From assembly GCA_027061705.1 (NCBI GenBank), contig JAMOVB010000050.1:1-9369 (forward strand): 9,369 bases of DNA, read 5' to 3'. The notes beneath the pieces are model-generated. The model was not told the DNA's origin, did no database searches, and saw only the letters and a list, made by a program, of their open reading frames with translations. Numbering within the stretch: position 1 is the first letter of the stretch; each line of letters begins with the position of its first letter. Source of the stretch: Desulfurococcales archaeon. Its GTDB lineage: Archaea; Thermoproteota; Thermoprotei_A; Sulfolobales; NBVN01. Shown here in pieces: positions 1 through 6,139 of the stretch. A program made the translations under genes and the position numbers.

Positions 1-2
1 TT

Positions 3-569
3 AGGGAAGGGGTTATCTGGGTTGCCAAGGAGACTAAGGTAGCGTCGGCCGGCGACACGATATCGCCTGAGCTTGCCTCACTGTTAAGGAAGCTCGACAT
101 AAAGCCCGTGGCTGTCAAGCTAAGATTGAAGGCCGTGTGGGAAGACGGTCAGGTACTGCCTGCGGAGGAGCTAAAGGTCGACGTCGAGGCATTCCGTAAC
201 GACCTGCTTAAGGCGGTTGCCGTAGGTAAGGAGCTAGCAATTGAAACCGCACTACCTCTGCCGGACATCCTGCCGCAGGTACTGGTGAGGGCTTACAGGC
301 GTGCTGTAGCGCTTGCTAGCGAGGCAGGCTTCGTAACGCCTGAGACCGCTGAGGAGGTGTATAGAACGGCTATCGCTAGAGCAATGCTGCTTGCGGCGCA
401 CTTAGCGCAGAAGGTGCCGGACCTAGGCATAGAGGTCGCGTTGCCGACAGCGCCCGCCCCTCAGGAAGGGAAGCGCGAGGAGGAGAAGGAAGAGGAGAAG
501 GAGGAAGAGGAGGAGAAGGAGGTTAGCGAGGAGGAGATAGCCGAAGGAATATCAGCACTCTTCGGCTAG
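3..569 (+). CDS. rpl10: Large ribosomal subunit protein uL10 (archaeal P0), 3' part only
   Basis: This is the C-terminal 188 residues of the acidic stalk protein L10/P0, which anchors P1/L12 dimers on the large ribosomal subunit and helps recruit translation GTPases. The frame is open from base 3, so the start lies upstream; the GTG at 108 is an internal valine. The visible N-terminal part reads GVIWVAKETKVASAGDTISP and then LASLLRKLDIKPV, typical of archaeal P0. It is followed by the helical spine that binds P1 dimers (around bases 200-430), an Ala/Pro hinge, a Glu/Lys-rich stretch and the terminal stalk tail EGISALFG. That tail is the conserved factor-binding end shared with P1, with Ile where Leu is more usual. 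It ends 85 bases before alaS. Identity is near certain; only the 5' truncation is imposed by the window. Confidence 0.95.
   Translation, partial: REGVIWVAKETKVASAGDTISPELASLLRKLDIKPVAVKLRLKAVWEDGQVLPAEELKVDVEAFRNDLLKAVAVGKELAIETALPLPDILPQVLVRAYRRAVALASEAGFVTPETAEEVYRTAIARAMLLAAHLAQKVPDLGIEVALPTAPAPQEGKREEEKEEEKEEEEEKEVSEEEIAEGISALFG
477..522 (+). repeat. 46-base uninterrupted purine tract
   Basis: Every base from 477 to 522 on the + strand is A or G. The tract consists of irregular GAGGAG/AAGGAA units that encode the Glu/Lys-rich hinge of L10. The composition is explained by the protein, but the tract contains many GGAG cores that resemble Shine-Dalgarno sites inside the coding region. Confidence 0.9.
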
Positions 570-595
570 CTTAAAGCCTTCACAGCCCTTACGGC

Positions 596-621
596 AGGTG
601 TTTCATTTTAATTTTTAACTT
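596..621 (+). promoter_or_regulatory. T-rich tract between L10 and alaS: possible terminator and/or TATA region
   Basis: This AT-rich block has runs of four and five T within TTTCATTTTAATTTTTAACT, in an otherwise G+C-balanced region. Archaeal RNA polymerase often terminates at oligo-T on the non-template strand, so it could end the L10 transcript. It also lies about 40 bases upstream of the GTG at 655, so TTTAATTTTTAA could be a TATA element giving an alaS transcript with a short leader. The sequence does not decide between the two. No convincing hairpin precedes the T runs. Confidence 0.45.
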
Positions 622-654
622 AGCAATTGATTCTGTAGCCTAATCCATCCGTAA

Positions 655-3459
655 GTGAGGGCATGGAGAGTAGGGGTGTCACGCTTGCGCGTTACGGACG
701 AGTCCGTGTACAGGGTCCGCATGTTTAAGGAGAGGGGGTACGAACGCCGTAAATGCCCGAAGTGCGGTGCTTACTTCTGGTCGCTTAAGGAACGCGATGA
801 CTGTGGTGATGCTCCCTGCGCTGATTATGAGTTCCTAATAAACCCCTCTAAATATAGGTCAACGCCGCTCACCGTCGCTGAATCGCAGGATAAGTTCCTA
901 AATTTCTTCAGGAGGTTAGGGCATGAGGTAATCAAGCCATACCCAGTAGTCGCGCGGTGGCGTGACGACCTATACCTAACAATAGCATCTATAGTTGTTT
1001 TCCAGCCCCACGTCACCTCAGGCATAGTGCCGCCGCCGGCAAACCCTCTAGTGATAGCGCAGCCCTGCATAAGGCTTGAGGACTTAGATAGCGTTGGGTA
1101 TACATTCGGCCGGCACCTAACCAGCTTCATAATGGGCGGTCACCACGCCTTCAACTACCCCAATAAGAAGGTATACTTCACCGACGAGACTGTGGAATAC
1201 GCGCGTGACTTCTTCGTTAAGGAGCTCGGAATACCTGAGGACGAGCTCGTGTTTAAGGAGTCTTGGTGGGAGGGAGGCGGGAACGCAGGCCCGTGCTTTG
1301 AGGTTGCGGTAGGCGGTCTAGAGCTAGCGACACTCGTGTTCATGATGTACAGGAGCGTCGACGGTGAGTACGAGGAAATGCCTCTCAAAGTCGTTGACAC
1401 CGGGTACGGTATCGAGAGGATAGCATGGTTCACTCAAAAAACACCAACAGCATTCCACGCCATCTACGGGGACCTTGTTAAGTCGTTCCATAAGGTTCTA
1501 AGCTTGGGCGAGGCCCCCGACGAATTGCTTAGGACGGCCGTTAAGTACGTCGGCAGGCTTAACCCGCGTGATCCGGAGAAATACGTGTTGCTTAAAGAAC
1601 GCGTCGCTAGCGAGCTTGGGCTAGATGTTAGGGAGGTTGATGAGTTGCTGGATCGCGAGGTTAAAGTATTAGCGCTCCTCGACCTGACGCGCACTGCAGC
1701 GCTAATGCTGGCGGACGGGGTAGTACCCTCAAACACTGGTGAAGGCTACCTAGCTAGGCTAGTCCTCCGCCGCCTATTCAGGCTCATGGCGTTACTTGGG
1801 GGCCTAGATTACGGTAAAGTGGCGAAGCTCTTCGAGCTCGAGGCCGGGTACTGGAGGGGTTTATTCCCGCAAATCCGCGGGCACATGGGCTATATCCTGG
1901 ACGTTGTTGATGTTGAGCTGAGCAGGTTTAAGGAAATCCTACGTAAGGCTCCAGCAGTTATTAGGAGATTCGCTAAGAAGGCAGGTAGGATAGGTGTTGA
2001 CGAGCTGATAACGCTCTACGATAGCCACGGCATACCTCCGGACGTCGTTGCCGAGGAGGCTGAAAGGCTTCTGGGTCTCAGAATCAACATACCGCCAAAC
2101 TTCTACGAACTAGTCGCGTCCAAACACAGTAGAGCCCCCATTAAAGGTAGGAAGGGCAAGGCTAAACTACCTGACGAGGTTATAAGGGCTGTAAAGCTCA
2201 GCAACATACCTGAGACTGAAGCCATATTCCACAAAGACCCTTACGCAAGGGAGTTCGACGCCACGGTCAAGCTTGCGGTCGGTAGGTACGTAGTTCTAGA
2301 TAGAACCTGCTTCTACCCGGAGGGTGGCGGGCAGGCATGTGATACTGGCGTGCTGGTGTTCGAAGACGGTGTTGAGAGGAGGGTGGTCAACGTTCAGAAG
2401 GTTGGTAAGGTAGTCGTTCATGAACTCGACTCCGAGGTACCGGGAGACGTTGTTGGTGAGAGGGTTCACGGACGCATAGACTGGCTTAGAAGGTACTCGC
2501 TCATGAGGCATCACACCGCAACCCACATCATACTAGGATCTGCTAGGAGGGTGCTTGGCGACCACGTCTGGCAGGCGGGGGCTGAGAAGAGGGTTGAGGG
2601 CGCTAGGCTTGACATAACGCATTACAAACCGTTAACGCTGGAGGAGATTCGCAGGATTGAGGATACGGCCAATAGAGTCGTTGATGAGGGTATTGAGGTT
2701 AAGGCCAGGTATATGGGTAAGTACGAGGCTGAAGGCAGGTACGGGTTTAGGCTGTATGAGGGGGGAGTCATACTGGAGCCCGTCATAAGAGTCGTTTCCA
2801 TAGATGAGTTCGACGCTGAGGCCTGCTTCGGGACACACGTCCTCAACACGAGGGAGGTCGGGGCTGTGAAAATCGTTAGGGCCGAGAGAATAGCCGACGG
2901 CGTAGTTAGGCTGGAGTTCGTTGCGGGCAGCAGGGTGAGTGACTACGCTAGGAGGCTTGAGGAGAGGCTTAACGAGGTGTCGAAAATCCTTGGCGGTGAA
3001 GCATTGCAACGAGCACGCGCTCTAACCGAGGAGCTTAAGAAGGTTAGGGACAGGCTTAAGCTCTTCAAGCAGGCATACCGTGAGGCCGTGTTGAGCGAGC
3101 TTAAACGTAGTGAGAGACGCGTTAATGGCGTTAGGGTGTTCACACACGTTATGAGGATACCTGACACTGAAGTTGCTCGTTGGGTGCTTCAAAAGCTCAG
3201 CTCGGAGAATCCTGACGCCGTGGCCCTAATAGTTATTCCGGGTAGCAAGCGCTTAACAGTCGAGATCTCAGCAGGTAGTAAGGTAGCTGAGGTGGTGCCG
3301 GCGAACGAGCTCGCTAGGAGGGCGGCTAAGGCGTTAGGCGGTAAGGGAGGCGGTAAAGCCACACATGCGACCCTAGTGACGGACCCGAGCGTAGGTAGTG
3401 ACGCCTTAGTTAACTTCATTCTGAACGAAGTTAGGAAGGTACTGGGTAAGTCCTGTTGA
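655..3459 (+). CDS. alaS: Alanyl-tRNA synthetase, archaeal type
   Basis: This class II synthetase charges tRNA-Ala with alanine in the cytoplasm and clears misacylated Ser and Gly. At 934 residues it is about the usual archaeal length. It has an N-terminal four-cysteine motif (C34, C37, C50, C55) and a catalytic core with the GGGNAGPCFE loop (207-216) and motif 3, DTGYGIER (248-255). The editing domain carries the zinc-ligand set H620xxxH624 and C724xxxH728. A Lys/Arg/Leu-rich coiled-coil region (about 763-820) leads to the C-Ala domain with a Gly-rich loop (895-900). All key residues are present. The start is uncertain: GTG 655 gives the longest protein, while GTG 676 has GGAG seven bases upstream (665-668) and still keeps the conserved YRVRMFKERGY segment. 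The stop overlaps the next start, so the two genes are translationally coupled. Confidence 0.97.
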   Translation: MRAWRVGVSRLRVTDESVYRVRMFKERGYERRKCPKCGAYFWSLKERDDCGDAPCADYEFLINPSKYRSTPLTVAESQDKFLNFFRRLGHEVIKPYPVVARWRDDLYLTIASIVVFQPHVTSGIVPPPANPLVIAQPCIRLEDLDSVGYTFGRHLTSFIMGGHHAFNYPNKKVYFTDETVEYARDFFVKELGIPEDELVFKESWWEGGGNAGPCFEVAVGGLELATLVFMMYRSVDGEYEEMPLKVVDTGYGIERIAWFTQKTPTAFHAIYGDLVKSFHKVLSLGEAPDELLRTAVKYVGRLNPRDPEKYVLLKERVASELGLDVREVDELLDREVKVLALLDLTRTAALMLADGVVPSNTGEGYLARLVLRRLFRLMALLGGLDYGKVAKLFELEAGYWRGLFPQIRGHMGYILDVVDVELSRFKEILRKAPAVIRRFAKKAGRIGVDELITLYDSHGIPPDVVAEEAERLLGLRINIPPNFYELVASKHSRAPIKGRKGKAKLPDEVIRAVKLSNIPETEAIFHKDPYAREFDATVKLAVGRYVVLDRTCFYPEGGGQACDTGVLVFEDGVERRVVNVQKVGKVVVHELDSEVPGDVVGERVHGRIDWLRRYSLMRHHTATHIILGSARRVLGDHVWQAGAEKRVEGARLDITHYKPLTLEEIRRIEDTANRVVDEGIEVKARYMGKYEAEGRYGFRLYEGGVILEPVIRVVSIDEFDAEACFGTHVLNTREVGAVKIVRAERIADGVVRLEFVAGSRVSDYARRLEERLNEVSKILGGEALQRARALTEELKKVRDRLKLFKQAYREAVLSELKRSERRVNGVRVFTHVMRIPDTEVARWVLQKLSSENPDAVALIVIPGSKRLTVEISAGSKVAEVVPANELARRAAKALGGKGGGKATHATLVTDPSVGSDALVNFILNEVRKVLGKSC

Positions 3460-4163
3460 GGAGCGGGTGCTTACGTGCCGAGGACGTGTTGAGGAGGGAG
3501 GTTCTGGAAGCTATAGTTGATTACCGATACCTCCTCAACAGGGGGTATAAAGCCAAGGGGGCCTTAAACCTCATCACATCAAGATACCTACTCACCAAGG
3601 AGGAGAGGCTCCTACTATACAGGTGTGTTCACAGTGAGGAGGACGCCATCAAAATAAGGAGTAAATTCGTGAATAACCTGGCCGGCGAGAAGCTAGCTAT
3701 CGACGGCTACAACGCCATAATAACCGTGGCAGCGCTACTTGAAGGCAGGACACTCTACCTCTGTGATGACGGGATAGTACGCGACCTAAGAGGAGCTAAG
3801 GTAAGGGATTTCAGCTCCCCAAGCCTAAGACAGGCGGTAGGCATACTCAAGGAACATATAACTGAGCAGGCACCAGCTGAGGTAATCCTCGTACTCGACA
3901 GGTCCGTGAGCATGAGCGCAGAGCACGCTAAAGCCATAAGGAAGAACGCCCCAGACTGGAAGGTAATACTAGCAAGCAAGACGGACAAGCAGGTACTAGC
4001 ACTAAGCAACGGCTACGTAGTCTCATCAAGCGACTACGTAATACTAGTGAACGCCAAGAGAGTCTACGACGCGGCCGGAAGAACAGCGCTCAAGCTAAAG
4101 CCCCAGCAAATCGTCGACATAAGCCAACTACTAACAAAAACTAAAAAGCAGGAACAACCATAA
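3456..4163 (+). CDS. DUF434 family protein, possible PIN/NYN-like nuclease
   Basis: A 235-residue soluble archaeal protein without an assigned function. I recognise the DUF434 layout: an N-terminal helical region with YRYLLNRGY (23-31) and LTKEERLLLYR (46-56), then IDGYN (82-86), CDDGIVRD (103-110), VLDRSVSMS (146-154) and VSSSDYVIL (189-197). The acidic residues D83, D104/D105, D148 and D193 sit at strand ends, in an order reminiscent of PIN/NYN metal-dependent RNases; that resemblance is my inference and not an established function. The TTG start overlaps the alaS TGA (TTGA) and has no clear Shine-Dalgarno, which suggests translation by re-initiation. GTG 3486 is an alternative start. It ends nine bases before tRNA-Arg. 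Third-position T almost disappears in its last third. No membrane segments or signal peptide are visible. Confidence 0.85.
   Translation: MRSGCLRAEDVLRREVLEAIVDYRYLLNRGYKAKGALNLITSRYLLTKEERLLLYRCVHSEEDAIKIRSKFVNNLAGEKLAIDGYNAIITVAALLEGRTLYLCDDGIVRDLRGAKVRDFSSPSLRQAVGILKEHITEQAPAEVILVLDRSVSMSAEHAKAIRKNAPDWKVILASKTDKQVLALSNGYVVSSSDYVILVNAKRVYDAAGRTALKLKPQQIVDISQLLTKTKKQEQP
4136..4149 (+). promoter_or_regulatory. Possible A-rich box A for tRNA-Arg
   Basis: An A-rich stretch, AAAAACTAAAAAGC, lies about 24-37 bases before the mature 5' end of the tRNA, where an archaeal TATA box would be expected. It is inside the last codons of the DUF434 gene. It is a weak match to the TTTAWA-type consensus, so the tRNA could equally be processed from the upstream transcript. 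Confidence 0.3.
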
Positions 4164-4172
4164 AACTCACGA

Positions 4173-4250
4173 GGGCCCGTAGCCTAGCCAGGATAGGGCG
4201 CCGGCCTTCTAAGCCGGTGGTCCGGGGTTCAAATCCCCGCGGGCCCGCCA
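4173..4250 (+). tRNA. tRNA-Arg, anticodon UCU, CCA encoded
   Basis: A complete cloverleaf folds by hand. The acceptor GGGCCCG (4173-4179) pairs fully with CGGGCCC (4240-4246), followed by discriminator G4247 and encoded CCA (4248-4250). The D arm begins GCCT (4182-4185), closing on GGGC (4196-4199). The anticodon stem CCGGC/GCCGG (4201-4205, 4213-4217) holds loop CTTCTAA, with anticodon TCT at 4208-4210. The variable loop is five bases and the T arm CGGGG-TTCAAAT-CCCCG spans 4223-4239. The anticodon reads AGA (arginine). There is no intron, and the G+C-rich stems fit a thermophile. Confidence 0.97.
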
Positions 4251-4303
4251 CACCGACCGCGGGTTCTCGGGCTCCTCAGTAACGCTATCTTAGTAAACAG
4301 GCG

Positions 4304-4339
4304 AGCACGGCGGTTAGGGTTAAAGCCCTCTGCCGAGCT
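4304..4339 (+). promoter_or_regulatory. Inverted repeat / stem-loop upstream of the transporter gene
   Basis: Bases 4304-4319 can pair with 4326-4339. The outer three pairs (AGC/GCT) are followed by an A-A mismatch, then CGGCGG against CTGCCG with one G-T pair, a two-base TT bulge, and AGGG/CCCT closing a six-base loop TTAAAG. It ends 12 bases before the ATG at 4352. It could be a leader-RNA hairpin or an operator. Alternatively, the loop TTAAAG, about 29 bases before that ATG, could be a TATA element for a nearly leaderless transcript. No T run follows, so it is not a normal terminator. Confidence 0.4.
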
Positions 4340-4351
4340 ACCCAGTAGGGT

Positions 4352-5227
4352 ATGTGCTTGTCGAGCGCCTTAGTAGGCGTAGCGTTTGCCGTTGCTGCCG
4401 CCGTAGCGTTCTCTACTGCATCTGTGTTCATTAAAGTAAGCTTAGCTGACATTAGAAGTCCACCCTTAATTAATGGTTTAAGGGCTGCCTTCGCTTCAAT
4501 ACCTTATGTGCCCTTACTTTTACTGACGGGTATTAAACCACCGAACACTGCTTCTGCTATAGTGCTTCTCGTAGCCTCAGCACTCATAGGGCCGGGTCTT
4601 GGCGACGTCTCCTTCATAGCCAGTATAGATAGGTTAGGGGCCGGGCCTGCCACGGTTCTTGCTTATCAATATATACTCATAGCTCAAGCACTAAGTGTGG
4701 CAGTGCTTCATGACTACAGAGGCCTCATAGCTATATACTTGACCCCAGTGGCGTTACTAGGCATGTACTTAATGGTTAGCGAGGAAGGCTTTAAGGCAAG
4801 TGCGCGTGGCATAACCTTAGCATACGTGGCTGCTGTTGCGTGGGCGCTGAGCACGATAATGATTTCTGAGTTGGTCAATAAGTACTCACTACCGCCGCAG
4901 GAGGTGGCAGGCTTTAGGGTGTGGATACTGGCTCCGGTACTGACCGCTCTGGGTTTAAGCTCCGGTAATGTAGGTAAGGTAACTAAGAAGGCCGTCGTCG
5001 TGCTGGCATCGTCCGGCATAATATCCTACTTCGCTGGGTTTGTTCTATTTACAGCATCGCTGAAAGCTTTGGGTGTGATGATCCCGTCGCTTGCCTCGGC
5101 CCTCTCGCCAATGCTTACGCAGGTTATGACTGTTAAAATACTAGGAGAGAAGCTAACGCTAAGAAAGGCGATAGGCTCACTTTTGATAGTGGCGTCGCTT
5201 GCCGTAACGGCCCTCTACGTGAGCTAG
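4352..5227 (+). CDS. EamA/DMT-superfamily transporter, ten membrane helices
   Basis: A 291-residue integral membrane protein of the drug/metabolite transporter superfamily, expected to carry a small metabolite across the cell membrane; the substrate cannot be inferred. Two EamA repeats are visible, about residues 6-142 and 151-290. Each has five hydrophobic segments, roughly 6-28, 39-60, 67-90, 95-118 and 123-142, then 152-171, 185-203, 213-231, 238-258 and 272-290. The second repeat ends with the family hallmark LGEKLTLRKAIGSLLIVASL. Short basic and acidic loops separate the helices. The start is not firm: ATG 4352 has an AGGG too close to serve as a Shine-Dalgarno, while the same AGGG is well placed for TTG 4358. 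It follows the tRNA by 101 bases, and the short-chain dehydrogenase lies 93 bases downstream of it on the same strand; whether they share a pathway is unknown. Confidence 0.92.
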   Translation: MCLSSALVGVAFAVAAAVAFSTASVFIKVSLADIRSPPLINGLRAAFASIPYVPLLLLTGIKPPNTASAIVLLVASALIGPGLGDVSFIASIDRLGAGPATVLAYQYILIAQALSVAVLHDYRGLIAIYLTPVALLGMYLMVSEEGFKASARGITLAYVAAVAWALSTIMISELVNKYSLPPQEVAGFRVWILAPVLTALGLSSGNVGKVTKKAVVVLASSGIISYFAGFVLFTASLKALGVMIPSLASALSPMLTQVMTVKILGEKLTLRKAIGSLLIVASLAVTALYVS

Positions 5228-5282
5228 GCGGTACGACCGAGGCTAATTATCGGGTAGCTGATACAGTGCTTACCTACATCCG

Positions 5283-5292
5283 TTATTTAAAC
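5283..5292 (+). promoter_or_regulatory. TATA-like promoter element before the dehydrogenase
   Basis: TTATTTAAAC contains TTTAAA at 5286-5291, a good archaeal TATA element in a 69-base gap. Transcription would begin about 25 bases further, near 5312-5316. That is downstream of the ATG at 5297 and just before GTG 5315 and ATG 5321. The element therefore helps decide the start of the next gene and suggests it is transcribed separately from the transporter. Confidence 0.55.
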
Positions 5293-5320
5293 CCTAATGC
5301 GGAAACCTACTAGGGTGTGT

Positions 5321-6127
5321 ATGCGTCTCCAGCCGCCTCTGGCTGAGCTAATATCGCTTAAGGGGAGGGTTTCACTGATAACTGGGGCGGCTTCGGGGAT
5401 AGGTAGGGCGACGGCGTTGCGGTTTGCCGAGGCTGGATCAGACCTATATCTAGTTGATATTAATGAGGAGGGCGTTAGGAGGGTTTCAGAGGAGGTTAAG
5501 GAGGTGAATCCGGAGGTTAGCGTTAGGTACTTTAGAGTGGATCTGAGCTCGCCGGACGAGATAAGGGGGTTGTGGGAGAGGATAGCGTCGAAGCCTCCTG
5601 ACGTGCTGGTAAATAACGCTGGCATATACGTGTTCAAGGACTTCCTTGAGGTTACGGAGGATTTCCTTGAGAAGGTAATTAGAGTGAACCTTAACTCCGC
5701 ATTCCTTATGTCGCAGCATATGATTAGGGCGCGTAGGGAGAAGGGAGGCGTTATAGTCAACGTCGGTTCTGTTGAGGCAATACTGCCCTTTGCCAAGGGA
5801 CTTGTTCATTACGACATTAGTAAGGCTGGCGTGCTCGCACTAACGAGGGCGTTGGCCCGCGAGTACGGGCGTGCTGGATTCAGAGTCAATGCCGTTGTTC
5901 CAGGCGGGATCCGGACAGCAGGTGTCGAGAGGCTTAAGCGTGAGGCGATACTGAAATTCAGGGTGGACGTCATAAAGTCTGGGATGAGGTACTTCGCAAG
6001 GCTACCTATGGGTAGGCTCGGCGAGCCTGATGAGGTTGCCCGCGTCATACTATTCCTCGCAAGCGACTTAGCGAGCTACGTCAACGGCGCCTTAATACCT
6101 GTTGACGGCGGGTTCCTCTCGGCGTAG
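5321..6127 (+). CDS. Short-chain dehydrogenase/reductase (classical SDR)
   Basis: A soluble Rossmann-fold oxidoreductase of 268 residues that should interconvert an alcohol and a carbonyl using a nicotinamide cofactor; the substrate is unknown. Numbered from this start, it has the dinucleotide motif TGAASGIG (21-28), an Asp ending beta-strand 2 (D46, LVDIN) that favours NAD(H) over NADP(H), NNAG (98-101), and the catalytic tetrad N123, S150, Y164 and K168 (YDISK). It ends with the usual NGALIPVDGGF segment. Ser and Tyr are 14 residues apart, one more than the common spacing. I place the start at ATG 5321 because a TATA-like element at 5283-5292 would put transcription start after ATG 5297, and AGGGTG precedes 5321. 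The longer form, 5297-6127, adds eight residues; GTG 5315 is also possible. It converges on the secretion genes with 12 bases between stops. Confidence 0.93.
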   Translation: MRLQPPLAELISLKGRVSLITGAASGIGRATALRFAEAGSDLYLVDINEEGVRRVSEEVKEVNPEVSVRYFRVDLSSPDEIRGLWERIASKPPDVLVNNAGIYVFKDFLEVTEDFLEKVIRVNLNSAFLMSQHMIRARREKGGVIVNVGSVEAILPFAKGLVHYDISKAGVLALTRALAREYGRAGFRVNAVVPGGIRTAGVERLKREAILKFRVDVIKSGMRYFARLPMGRLGEPDEVARVILFLASDLASYVNGALIPVDGGFLSA

Positions 6128-6139
6128 GTGCGGCCCCGC

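Noticed and set aside
2632..3009. A 125-residue minus-strand frame inside alaS.
   Set aside because: It lies opposite the conserved editing and C-terminal regions of AlaRS and shows no recognisable domain; it is a shadow frame.
3762..3870. C/D-box RNA candidate (TGATGAC near 3762 with a CTGA further on).
   Set aside because: The spacing is too long and the C-box-like bases encode the conserved CDDG motif. A second TGATGA near 5076 also lacks a properly spaced D box.
3891..3920. A VWA/MIDAS-like motif (DRSVSM) in the DUF434 protein.
   Set aside because: It matches DxSxS, but the surrounding sequence fits the DUF434 family and lacks the rest of a VWA domain, so the match is probably chance.
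4228..4250. tRNA 3' end as an integration (att) site.
   Set aside because: No second copy of the tRNA 3' sequence appears in the window and no integrase is present; the downstream genes look like ordinary metabolic genes.
6128..6139. GCGGCCCCGC palindrome between the convergent genes as a terminator.
   Set aside because: The loop would be only two bases and no T run follows on either strand.
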